Source: an uncultured Lachnospiraceae bacterium | Lineage (GTDB): Bacteria > Bacillota > Clostridia > Lachnospirales > Lachnospiraceae | Direction of reading: 5' to 3' | DNA: 64,000 bases | NCBI GenBank assembly: GCA_903789615.1 | Contig: CAIFEV010000001.1 | Location: forward strand, 450,819-514,818 | Notes under the pieces: generated by a model | The model's database searches: none | Seen by the model: the letters and a program-made list of their open reading frames with translations, nothing else | Told to the model about the DNA's origin: nothing | Made by a program: the position numbers and the translations under genes | In this document: piece by piece, positions 9,214-17,429 of the stretch | How the letters are laid out: every line of letters begins with the position of its first letter | Position numbering within the stretch: position 1 is the stretch's first letter

Positions 9214-12064
9214 AATCGCCGTCACGATCCGCAATATCTTCCGGCAGCGTCTTTTTCCGGTTCTGCTTGTTCTGGCCATTCTTTTCGGTGTGCTGTCCAA
9301 GCGGGTATTCGCTCTGCAGATCTTAAGCTCCGACCAGTACAACACCGGCCTTTCCAGCTCGATTGAAAAGACGATGACCACCCAGGCCACCCGCGGCCGC
9401 ATATTTGACCGCAACGGCGTGCTTCTGGCGTATGATGATCTTTCCTATGCTGTCGTTATCTCCGATTCGGGCTATTATTCGACGACGGAAGAAAAGAACG
9501 CGAAAATCAACAGCGGCATCGACAAGGCGCTCTCCATCATCGAGAAGAACGGCGACTCCTATCGCCAGGATTTTGACATGACCTACAACGGAGAGACCGG
9601 AGAGTTTGAATTTCTGGACACCGGGCGCACGCAGCTCGGATTCCTGCGCGATGTCTACGGTCTCACATCCATCAGCGAGCTTACGCAGCAGCAGCAGAAC
9701 GCGACACCGGAAGATGTCATAACCTATCTCTGTGACAAATACGCTGTAGACCGAAGTGCCCAGCCGCCGGAGTACATGCTGGAGCTTTTTTATCTGCGGA
9801 TTCAGATGGATGCGAACTCCTACAGCCGCTACACGACATTTACCATCGCGACGGACATCAGCGATGAGACGATGGCGGCGATCCGCGAGAATGCGGACGA
9901 CCTGGCCGGCATCGTAATCGACACCCGGACGGTCCGACGCTATAATGACGCGAAGTATTTCTCGTCGATCATCGGATACACCGGGACGATTTCCTCTTCG
10001 CAGCTCGAGGAGCTGAATGCTGCGGGCGGTTCCTACGACAGCAACGACACGGTCGGAAAGACGGGAATCGAGTCCGCAATGGAGGCAGAACTGGCCGGAA
10101 TGAAGGGCACGAGAGACGTCTATGTGGACCGGTACGGGCGGATCACGGAGATTCAAAGCGAGACGGATTCCACCGCAGGCCATGACGTGTATCTGACCAT
10201 TGACGCCAGCTATCAGAAGGCGCTCTACGACTTTATCGAAGAAGAACTGGTGCGCCTTATCAAATCAAAACTCATCACGTCCGGAGAACAGCAGATCTAC
10301 TCGGAGGACACAGGGATCCTCTCCGACTACAGGATCCGCATGAGTGATGTCGGGTACGCCTGCATCGACAACGGACTGGTGTCGCTTACGGGAATTGAGT
10401 CAGAGGCGACGGCAACAGAAGCAGCCGTTAACCAGACCTATCAGGCGAGACGGCAGACGGTCAATGCATGGATTTCGGACCAGTTGACCGGGAGCGGTAC
10501 GCCGTACAGCGATCTCCCAGAGGAATATCGGAATTACATCTGGTACACATTTGAGATGCTGCAGACAAATGGCATCATCAGCACCGACAAGATCGATACG
10601 AACGATGAAGTCTACACGACCTTCTCAAGCGGCGGCGCCATATCATTCCGGGAATTCCTGGAACACGCTGTCGCGCAGAACTGGGTTTCCATGGATTCTC
10701 TGACTGACAGCCGGTACCTGAGTCTGGAAGAGGCGTTCTCACTCCTGACGGATTACATCACGAACGAACTTTCCTCAGACAGAAGCTTCACGGAGATGGT
10801 ATACAAATATCTCTTCGAGGACGGTTCACTCACGGCCCGACAGATGTTCATGCTGCTGTATGAGCAGGGATATCTTCAGGATACGGATGGTTACTACGCC
10901 CAGCTGGCAAGCGGCACCATAAACCCGCTCGACTATTTTGAGACGGCGCTGGACCGCCGGATCATCACGCCGGGAGAAATCGGGCTGATTGTGTGCTCTG
11001 GATCGGCGACGGTCGTGGATCCGTCAAACGGGCAGCTGCTCGCCCTCGTGTCGTATCCGGGATACGACAACAACCGTTTGAGCGGAACAATTGACAACAG
11101 TTATTACACACAAATCAACCTGAACAATTCGAAGCCGATGTACAACTGGGCGGCACAGTCCCAGACGGCACCGGGTTCGTGCTTCAAGATTGTGACGGCT
11201 GTCAGCGCGCTGATGAACGGCATCATTACGCCGGATACGGAGATTTACTGCTCCGGCCTGTTCACGGAAGTTACGCCGAATCCGCACTGCTGGATATTCC
11301 CCGGCGAACACGGTTCCGAGAGTCTGTTTGAGGCCATCCGCGATTCATGCAACGTCTACTTCAACACGCTGGGATATGATCTGGCAAAGAGTCAGGACGG
11401 CACCTACAATTCGACATATGCAACCAATATACTGAAATCCTATGCGCAGGCGCTCGGCCTGGCTTCGGAGACCGGGATTGAGATCGCCGAGTCCGAACCG
11501 CAGCCTTCCACGACCAATGCCATCGCGTCTGCGATCGGACAGGGCAATTCCCGGTTCAGCTGCCTGAATCTGGCCCGTTATGCGGCTACGATTGCAAGCC
11601 GCGGGACCAATTACAAGTCTTCTCTGATTTATAAGATAACAGAGTACGGAGGGGATACAATCAGTGAGTTCACACCGGAAGTTCTGTCGACATTTACCAT
11701 GGATTCGTCGTACTGGGACGCGATTTTCAAGGGTATGCGGCTGGTGAGCACTATGTATCAGCCGTTGAATAATTTGTACGATGTAGTTCAAATCGCCGGC
11801 AAGACGGGCACCGCGCAGGACGACCTCACGAAACCGTCGCACGCGAACTATATCTCCTTCGCGCCGTATACGAATCCGGAGATAGCCCTCGCGGTCAATA
11901 TACCGTTCGGGTACGGGTCCATCAACGCGACGGCCGTGGCAGCGGATTTCTACCGGTATTATTACGGTCTGAACACGGAAGACGAGATTCTCACCAATCC
12001 GGCTTTAAATGACTCGACGGCCGGACAGCAGCTCGTCTCAAGCACGACAATGCTCTCGGAGTGA
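9194..12064 (+). CDS. mrdA: Class B penicillin-binding protein 2 (elongasome transpeptidase)
   Basis: Peptidoglycan transpeptidase that works with RodA in lateral wall growth. The 956-residue protein has a short cytoplasmic tail, a membrane helix (PVLLVLAILFGVLSKRVFAL, about residues 23-42), the pedestal domain and a C-terminal transpeptidase domain with SCFK (about 661, in APGSCFKIVTA), SCN (about 717) and KTGTAQ (about 870). These are the SxxK, SxN and KTG motifs, with Cys where Thr and Ser are more usual. It is about 300 residues longer than typical PBP2: some 245 residues lie between LTIDASYQKAL and TVVDPSNGQLLALVSYPGYD, which are normally close. The ATG at 9194 has GAGAAGAG before it; the gene overlaps mreD. 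Confidence 0.93.
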   Translation: MKRIFHEIAVTIRNIFRQRLFPVLLVLAILFGVLSKRVFALQILSSDQYNTGLSSSIEKTMTTQATRGRIFDRNGVLLAYDDLSYAVVISDSGYYSTTEEKNAKINSGIDKALSIIEKNGDSYRQDFDMTYNGETGEFEFLDTGRTQLGFLRDVYGLTSISELTQQQQNATPEDVITYLCDKYAVDRSAQPPEYMLELFYLRIQMDANSYSRYTTFTIATDISDETMAAIRENADDLAGIVIDTRTVRRYNDAKYFSSIIGYTGTISSSQLEELNAAGGSYDSNDTVGKTGIESAMEAELAGMKGTRDVYVDRYGRITEIQSETDSTAGHDVYLTIDASYQKALYDFIEEELVRLIKSKLITSGEQQIYSEDTGILSDYRIRMSDVGYACIDNGLVSLTGIESEATATEAAVNQTYQARRQTVNAWISDQLTGSGTPYSDLPEEYRNYIWYTFEMLQTNGIISTDKIDTNDEVYTTFSSGGAISFREFLEHAVAQNWVSMDSLTDSRYLSLEEAFSLLTDYITNELSSDRSFTEMVYKYLFEDGSLTARQMFMLLYEQGYLQDTDGYYAQLASGTINPLDYFETALDRRIITPGEIGLIVCSGSATVVDPSNGQLLALVSYPGYDNNRLSGTIDNSYYTQINLNNSKPMYNWAAQSQTAPGSCFKIVTAVSALMNGIITPDTEIYCSGLFTEVTPNPHCWIFPGEHGSESLFEAIRDSCNVYFNTLGYDLAKSQDGTYNSTYATNILKSYAQALGLASETGIEIAESEPQPSTTNAIASAIGQGNSRFSCLNLARYAATIASRGTNYKSSLIYKITEYGGDTISEFTPEVLSTFTMDSSYWDAIFKGMRLVSTMYQPLNNLYDVVQIAGKTGTAQDDLTKPSHANYISFAPYTNPEIALAVNIPFGYGSINATAVAADFYRYYYGLNTEDEILTNPALNDSTAGQQLVSSTTMLSE

Positions 12065-12105
12065 TAGACAAAACGGGCGGGAACCGGGTGAAAGGAGGTG
12101 CGGAC

Positions 12106-12936
12106 ATGACACAGCGGATCGCAGTGCTTTCCGGCAGAGGAGGCGCAGGCAAATCGCTTCTTACATGCGGGATCGGAGAGGCTCTGGCAGGTCTGGGAAA
12201 GACAGTGCTTCTGGTTGACGGCAGTCAGGGGCTGCGCAGTCTGGAACTGTATATGGGCCTTACGGAAGGAATTCTGTATACATGTCCGGACCTTGCGGCC
12301 GGGAAATGCAGAGCGGCAGACGTGCTCGTTGAAGACGAAAATCACCCCGGTCTGTGGCTCCTTCCGGCGGCGCAGAACCTGCCGTCGGACAAAGACCTGA
12401 AGGAAAATTACGGGAAGGCGCTGGAAATAATCCAGAACGGCGGCGAAGACGTGCCGTCTTTTGACTTCATCCTGACGGACTGCGGCGGCAGTCCGGAGTC
12501 CCAGCTGACACTGGCAGCTCTATCTGAGAGGCCGGTGCTTGTCGTATTACCGGATCCGGCGGGACTGCGGGCGGCGGACAAGCTGCGGAAGCTGACCGCA
12601 AAAGAGCCGGAGATGATCATAAACCGTTTTGACAGCAGAGACCTTGCAAAACATCTCCTGCCGTCACCAGGTGAATTCCAGGAGATGCTGCCGCTTCCGG
12701 TTCTGGGCATATTCGAGGAAAATGACGGCCTGCGCCGCGCTGTGCTCACAGGCGGGGATGTCGTGCGGGAGATGCCGGAATTCGCAAACACGGCGAAACG
12801 CCTGCTCGGACAGACAGTGCCGCTCCCGCTCCTGCCGGGGCTTTTGGAAGACGCGTCCGTTCTGGCGGCACAGACACCGGAAATTTCAGGAAAACGGGAA
12901 TCCTTCTGGAGCCGTGTGTTTGGCAGAGGAAAATAA
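12106..12936 (+). CDS. Orphan MinD/ParA-like ATPase in the elongation cluster
   Basis: The 276-residue protein starts IAVLSGRGGAGKSLLTCGIG, a deviant Walker A of MinD type (usual K-G-G-V-G-K-T/S), and continues VLLVDGSQGLRSLELYMGL where MinD has VLLIDTDIGLRNLDVVMGL; so the second Asp of the switch I region is replaced. It ends SFWSRVFGRGK, which looks like the amphipathic membrane-targeting helix of MinD. Neither MinC nor MinE is encoded beside it, although minC, minD and minE sit between PBP2 and rodA genes in many Clostridia (recalled from known gene orders). The start at 12106 follows AAAGGAGGTG; a GTG at 12061 is less likely. It could position the wall-synthesis complex rather than the septum. 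Function is not known. Confidence 0.75.
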   Translation: MTQRIAVLSGRGGAGKSLLTCGIGEALAGLGKTVLLVDGSQGLRSLELYMGLTEGILYTCPDLAAGKCRAADVLVEDENHPGLWLLPAAQNLPSDKDLKENYGKALEIIQNGGEDVPSFDFILTDCGGSPESQLTLAALSERPVLVVLPDPAGLRAADKLRKLTAKEPEMIINRFDSRDLAKHLLPSPGEFQEMLPLPVLGIFEENDGLRRAVLTGGDVVREMPEFANTAKRLLGQTVPLPLLPGLLEDASVLAAQTPEISGKRESFWSRVFGRGK

Positions 12937-14127
12937 ATGTTTAAAAAATACGAACTGAAATACTATAATTTCCGCCTGCTTCTGCTTGTCCTCGCCACGT
13001 CCGTGTATGGCGTGATTCTTATCAACACCGCGGACAGCAGTTACACCCTGCGGCAGATTCTGGGCATCCTCATCGGAAGCGCCGTTCTCATTGCGGCGTC
13101 CTTTTTCGACTACCACAGGCTTCTGAAGCTGTACTGGGTTCTGTATCTGGTACTCACGGCACTTCTGGTGCTGACGCTTCTGTTCGGCCGTGTCTCGCAC
13201 GGCGCGAAGCGCTGGCTGGTGTTCGGGCCGTTTTCCCTGCAGGCGTCGGAGATCGGGAAGGTTATTCTGATTCTCTTCACCGTCCGTATGCTCTCCATCT
13301 ACAGGGAGAAGGTCAACAGCTGGAGCTTCCTGTGTCTGCTGTGGCTGATTCTCCTCGTCCCGCTGGGGTTGACTCTGCGGGAACCGGATCTTTCCCAGAC
13401 GATTCTCACGGCGATGGTTCTGTTCACGGTGATCTTTACGGCGGGCGTGAGTTATAAAAAGATGGGACTGTTCTTTCTGATTGTCATCCCGCTTACGGCC
13501 GGCCTGTTGTTTTACATTCAGCGGCCGGATCAGAAACTGCTGGCGGATTATCAGAGGACCCGTATCATGGCTTTTATTGATCCGGAGAACTATGATGACA
13601 ATGTGTATCAGCAGAAATATTCCGAGACGGCCATTGCGACCGGCGGGCTTTCCGGCAAGGGGCTGAACAATGAGGATCCGTCCTCATTGCTTAATGCCGG
13701 CTATATTCCGGAGGCACACACGGATTTTATCTTTGCGGCGGCGGGAGAGGAGCTGGGATTTGTCGGCTGCATGTCGATTATCCTGCTTCTGGCGGCAATA
13801 ACGGCGGAATGCCTGTATGTCGGATACCGGGCGCGGGATATGTCCGGCAGGCTTATCTGCACGGGCGTTGCCTGTTATATAGGATATCAGTCCTTCATCA
13901 ACATCGGCGTCGTAACCGGGATCCTTCCGAATACCGGACTTGCGCTTCCGTTTTTCAGCTACGGGATGAGTTCCATTGTGACCCTGTTCCTGGCTGTCGG
14001 GATCGTTCTGAATGTCAGTCTTCAGAGGAATATGGAAAAAGATGACGAGATTAATATTGAACATTTCCGGGGCTTCTCTTATTATCATCGGAGAGAGGAC
14101 ACGAACAGGCGAGGAGGTTTGGCATGA
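12937..14127 (+). CDS. rodA: Peptidoglycan glycosyltransferase RodA
   Basis: A SEDS-family polymerase that extends glycan chains together with PBP2. The 396 residues hold about ten membrane helices and the family motifs GAKRWLVFGPFSLQASEIGK (about residues 88-107), the EAHTDFIFAAAGEELGF segment and NTGLALPFFSYGMSSI (about 330-345). The catalytic Asp of SEDS proteins lies in the extracellular loop before the EAHTDFIF region. FtsW and SpoVE are related, but the mre-PBP2 neighbourhood points to RodA. The ATG directly follows the stop of the MinD-like gene, with AGAGGA six bases before it. Confidence 0.92.
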   Translation: MFKKYELKYYNFRLLLLVLATSVYGVILINTADSSYTLRQILGILIGSAVLIAASFFDYHRLLKLYWVLYLVLTALLVLTLLFGRVSHGAKRWLVFGPFSLQASEIGKVILILFTVRMLSIYREKVNSWSFLCLLWLILLVPLGLTLREPDLSQTILTAMVLFTVIFTAGVSYKKMGLFFLIVIPLTAGLLFYIQRPDQKLLADYQRTRIMAFIDPENYDDNVYQQKYSETAIATGGLSGKGLNNEDPSSLLNAGYIPEAHTDFIFAAAGEELGFVGCMSIILLLAAITAECLYVGYRARDMSGRLICTGVACYIGYQSFINIGVVTGILPNTGLALPFFSYGMSSIVTLFLAVGIVLNVSLQRNMEKDDEINIEHFRGFSYYHRREDTNRRGGLA

Positions 14128-14519
14128 AAATTGCACTGATCGCACATGATTCAAAGAAAGAGCTTATGCAGAATTTCTGCATTGCATACCGCGATATTCT
14201 GGCAAAGAACGAACTCTACGCGACCGGAACGACCGGAAGGCTTATCGAGAATGCAACGGGACTGCGGGTATATAAATATCTGGCCGGATATCTGGGCGGT
14301 ACGGAACAAATCTGTGCGCAGATCGAGGACAATACGTTTGACCTTGTGATTTTTCTGCGGGAGGCAAACAACCCGCACATCAACGACGTTGACCCCGGAC
14401 ACATCTGCAAGCTCTGCGATATCTACAACATCCCGCTTGCGACCAATGCGGCCACTGCCGAACTTCTGATCAAGGCCATGGACAGAGGAGATCTGGACTG
14501 GCGCGAAATGTACCAGTGA
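14124..14519 (+). CDS. Methylglyoxal-synthase-like protein with altered active site
   Basis: The 131 residues match methylglyoxal synthase over their whole length: IALIAHDSKK, YATGTTGRLIE (phosphate loop) and CDIYNIPLATNAATAELL. That enzyme turns dihydroxyacetone phosphate into methylglyoxal. Yet the catalytic base, Asp71 of the E. coli enzyme in a G-G-D motif, is Thr here (GYLGGTEQ), Asp91 is Glu (IFLREANN, usually F-F-R/W-D-P) and His98 aligns with Asn. Asp101 is kept. It may bind a phosphate compound without making methylglyoxal, for instance as a sensor. The gene overlaps rodA by four bases; mgsA after rodA is a common order in these bacteria, so it is probably a diverged mgsA rather than an unrelated gene. 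Confidence 0.8.
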   Translation: MKIALIAHDSKKELMQNFCIAYRDILAKNELYATGTTGRLIENATGLRVYKYLAGYLGGTEQICAQIEDNTFDLVIFLREANNPHINDVDPGHICKLCDIYNIPLATNAATAELLIKAMDRGDLDWREMYQ

Positions 14520-14546
14520 CGGCACGGACAGGAGATTTGAGCAGCG

Positions 14547-15953
14547 GTGGCAGATAAACAGAATTCAAAAAAGAATATCCTGCGCATCGGGCAGCGGCCG
14601 AAAATCGCCGCCGGCATTTTCCTGATCATTGTTTTTTATCTGATCTGCTTCATAGCGATGTACATGACACGCAAAAAAGTGCAGGTCTACGAAGTGAATG
14701 CCGGTTCTGTCGCATACACCTCCACATTCACCGGCCTGGCCGTGCGGGAGGAGACGGTTGTCGACTCATCGTACACCGGTACCTTCAATATCTATCAGCA
14801 TGAAGGAAACAGGGTGAAGGCGGGCGATATCGTCTGCACGGTCGACGAGACCGGAAAGATCGCCGGGCAGCTCTCGCAGTACACGGCCAATGCCGGAGAT
14901 CAGCTCGGAAGTGACGACATCCGTTCCATGATCTCTTCGATAAATGCCTACAAAACCAACTACGGCAGCGCGGGACTTTCCGGCCTGTATTCCCTGAGAA
15001 GCGAATTGAATTCGGTTATCCTGGGCGCCGTGACATCGGAGATTGAAGCAGGCCTTGACAGCATTCTGGCATCTTCCGGTTCGTCCGGTTCCTTTCAGAA
15101 GCTGACGGCGGATCAGGCCGGGTATGTCGTTTACTCTACAGACGGTTATGAGTCGCTTGATGACTCGAACTTTACGTCGGATAAATTTGACCAGGCGGTG
15201 TATTCGCAGAAAAGAACCGAGAACAACGCCACGATTAACGCGGGAGATCCGGCCTACAAGCTTATAACCAGTGAAAACTGGTATATCCTGATTCAGCTTT
15301 CCGACAGTCAGATAAGTGCCAATGGTCTGCAGAACAAGACTTCGGTGACTGTGGATTTCCTGGAGGACAACATTTCCACGACGGCCAATTTCCAGATCAT
15401 CACGAAGGACGGCCAGAATTACGGCAAGATCACACTCAACAAGTATGTCGTGCGCTACTGCACAGATCGTTTTGTCAATATCCGGCTTGTGACGACAAGA
15501 CCGACAGGTCTGAAAATACCGGCATCCGCCGTGGTTCAGCAGAGCTACTATGCCATTCCCTCCTCCTATGTGACGCAGGGAGGCCCGGACGGGAGCAATG
15601 GATTTATCGCAGAGATGACGGACTCGTCCGGCGGGACGGTTCAGACATTTGTCAGCCCGGACATCCTGACGGATCCGGCGGATTCCGGTTTTGTTTATGT
15701 AAGCCGGAATGAACTGACAGAGGGGACGAATCTGCTGGCGCCCGATTCCAATGACCGGTTTGTCGTCGGACCGACCGGCACAGTCAGCGGTGTTTACCGG
15801 ATCAATACCGGATACACGGTCTTTGTGCCGATTTATATCATCGATTCGTCGGACGAGTGCATCATTGCCAGCACGAAATACGGAAGCCTGACCAATTACG
15901 ACCGCATCGTGCTGACGGCAAGAGACTACTCGGAAAATGAACTCATCTATTGA
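14547..15953 (+). CDS. HlyD-like membrane-anchored protein upstream of yggS-sepF
   Basis: A 468-residue protein with one N-terminal membrane helix (IAAGIFLIIVFYLICFIAMYMT, about residues 25-46) and a large outer part. Residues 55-110 (YTSTFTGLAVREETVV, then EGNRVKAGDIVCTVDETGKI) look like the barrel-sandwich half-motif of HlyD/membrane-fusion proteins, and PTGLKIPASAVV near residue 325 like its second half. No ABC transporter or outer channel is encoded nearby; instead yggS and sepF follow, so a role in division or the envelope is possible. The start is a GTG with GGAG 12 bases before; no in-frame ATG lies before the membrane helix. Confidence 0.65.
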   Translation: MADKQNSKKNILRIGQRPKIAAGIFLIIVFYLICFIAMYMTRKKVQVYEVNAGSVAYTSTFTGLAVREETVVDSSYTGTFNIYQHEGNRVKAGDIVCTVDETGKIAGQLSQYTANAGDQLGSDDIRSMISSINAYKTNYGSAGLSGLYSLRSELNSVILGAVTSEIEAGLDSILASSGSSGSFQKLTADQAGYVVYSTDGYESLDDSNFTSDKFDQAVYSQKRTENNATINAGDPAYKLITSENWYILIQLSDSQISANGLQNKTSVTVDFLEDNISTTANFQIITKDGQNYGKITLNKYVVRYCTDRFVNIRLVTTRPTGLKIPASAVVQQSYYAIPSSYVTQGGPDGSNGFIAEMTDSSGGTVQTFVSPDILTDPADSGFVYVSRNELTEGTNLLAPDSNDRFVVGPTGTVSGVYRINTGYTVFVPIYIIDSSDECIIASTKYGSLTNYDRIVLTARDYSENELIY

Positions 15954-15990
15954 TTTTGACAACAGCAAGCTGCAGAAAGAAGGGATTTTT

Positions 15991-16698
15991 GTGGAAGAAA
16001 CAGATGTAATCCGCAACCGGGACGAAGTTCTCGCTGAAATAGCCGAAGCCTGCCGCAGAAGCGGGAGAGATCCGAAGGAGGTCACGCTGATTGCCGTCAG
16101 CAAGACAAAACCGGAAGAGATGATCCGAACGCTGTATGAGGCTGGAACGAGAGATTTCGGGGAAAACTACGTTCAGGAGCTGGACAGCAAAATTGCAGAC
16201 CTTCCGGAGGACATCCGCTGGCACATGATCGGACATCTTCAGCGGAACAAAGTGAAATATATCGTGGGCAGGACGGCTATGATTCACTCTGTGGACTCGC
16301 TGCGGCTCGCGGAGGAGATCAGCAAGGAATCCGTGAAGAAAAATGTCATCTCCCGTGTTCTCATCGAAGTCAATGTCGCGCAGGAAGAAAACAAGTTCGG
16401 GTTCCGGCTTGACGAAGTGATTCCGTTCCTGAAGCAGGCCTCTGTTCTTCCTGGCATTGTCTTTTGCGGACTAATGACGAGTGCTCCGTACACGGAGAAT
16501 CCGGAAGACAACCGTGCATATTTTAAAGCTCTGAAAAAACTTGAGATTGACATTAACCGCTCAGGCATAGATAATATACAGATGGATGTACTTTCCATGG
16601 GTATGACGTGCGATTACAAAGTCGCCGTTGAGGAAGGTGCCACCTGCGTGAGGGTCGGAACGGCTATTTTCGGTGCGCGGGATTATTCTAATAAATAA
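15991..16698 (+). CDS. yggS: YggS family PLP homeostasis protein
   Basis: A single-domain PLP-binding barrel protein (PROSC/YggS family) that helps control free pyridoxal phosphate; no catalytic reaction is established. The PLP lysine lies in VTLIAVSKTKP (about residue 33), followed by FGENYVQEL, WHMIGHLQRNKVKYIV, MTSAPY and SMGMTCDYKVAVEEGATCVRVG (in parts), all family landmarks. The GTG at 15991 with AGAAGGGA seven bases upstream gives a 235-residue protein of normal length; the ATG at 15937 would add 18 residues and overlap the previous gene. yggS before sepF is a conserved Gram-positive order. Confidence 0.93.
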   Translation: MEETDVIRNRDEVLAEIAEACRRSGRDPKEVTLIAVSKTKPEEMIRTLYEAGTRDFGENYVQELDSKIADLPEDIRWHMIGHLQRNKVKYIVGRTAMIHSVDSLRLAEEISKESVKKNVISRVLIEVNVAQEENKFGFRLDEVIPFLKQASVLPGIVFCGLMTSAPYTENPEDNRAYFKALKKLEIDINRSGIDNIQMDVLSMGMTCDYKVAVEEGATCVRVGTAIFGARDYSNK

Positions 16699-16715
16699 GA
16701 TGGAGACTCTTTCAA

Positions 16716-17255
16716 ATGAGTATTTTTAGTAAATTCGCAGATATTTTCAGAGAACCGGACGATGACTTTGATGACGATTACGACGATGATTACGGATATG
16801 ATGACGAGGACGGCACTGCCGTAAAGAGCAGACGGACGGCCAGATCGGGCGGAAACACCGGGGATGGTGCTTCTGATGATGACGGCAGACCGGTTCTGCG
16901 GCAGAAGAACAACAAGAAAATTGTTCCTTACAGATCGCAGGGAAAGGGAACCATGGAAGTTGTTGTGTTAAAGCCGGAAGGAATGGAAGATGTCAATGTC
17001 GTGACGGACACGCTTCTTCAGGGACGTGCGGTCATCATCAATCTGGAAGGCCAGCGGATTGAAATCGCGCAGAGAATTATCGACTATACATCCGGTTCCT
17101 GCTATGCTATCAGCGGAAACCTCAGGCGGATCACAAGCTACATCTTCCTTGTGACCCCTCCGAACATCGAGATCTCCGGTGATGTCACGGAACTCGCCAA
17201 TTCAGGAGACATTGATCTGAATTCCTACAGAAACGGATCGACTGTCCGTTTCTGA
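16716..17255 (+). CDS. sepF: Cell division protein SepF
   Basis: SepF binds FtsZ at the division site and anchors it to the membrane. The 179-residue protein has an N-terminal amphipathic stretch (MSIFSKFADIFREP), an Asp-rich low-complexity linker (about residues 18-75) and the C-terminal SepF core from MEVVVLKPEGMED to RITSYIFLVTPPNIEISGDV (about 80-165). It lies 17 bases after yggS. The usual followers (ylmG, ylmH, divIVA) are absent; an intergenic segment with a promoter and hairpin comes next. Confidence 0.93.
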   Translation: MSIFSKFADIFREPDDDFDDDYDDDYGYDDEDGTAVKSRRTARSGGNTGDGASDDDGRPVLRQKNNKKIVPYRSQGKGTMEVVVLKPEGMEDVNVVTDTLLQGRAVIINLEGQRIEIAQRIIDYTSGSCYAISGNLRRITSYIFLVTPPNIEISGDVTELANSGDIDLNSYRNGSTVRF

Positions 17256-17287
17256 TGCGAACTGATGTGTAAAAATGCGTCCGATAT

Positions 17288-17315
17288 TTGACAGGCTGTT
17301 TCGCGCTGCGATACT
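17288..17315 (+). promoter_or_regulatory. Promoter for the aroB operon
   Basis: TTGACA at 17288-17293, a 16-base gap, then GATACT at 17310-17315. The -35 is a perfect consensus and the -10 matches four of six. It lies 115 bases before the aroB start, upstream of the hairpin at 17350-17399. Confidence 0.6.
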
Positions 17316-17349
17316 TGTCTTCGGCGCACCTGCAAACAACAGCATACAC

Positions 17350-17399
17350 AGCCGTCTGTTCCGTACCTTTGCAAGAGGGCAGGCAGACGGCTTGTTTTT
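17350..17399 (+). terminator. Hairpin with T-run in the aroB leader
   Basis: AGCCGTCTG (17350-17358) pairs exactly with CAGACGGCT (17384-17392), followed by TGTTTTT. It can end sepF transcripts, but the promoter at 17288 lies between sepF and it, so transcripts starting there must pass it to reach aroB, as in an attenuator. No ligand-binding or tRNA-binding element was recognised. Confidence 0.6.
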
Positions 17400-17429
17400 C
17401 GTACCCCGGCAGAAGGAAAAGAGGCATAC

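Noticed and set aside
14766..16103. 445-residue reverse-strand frame opposite the HlyD-like gene
   Set aside because: Shadow; covers the end of one gene and the start of yggS, no start signal, unlikely composition.
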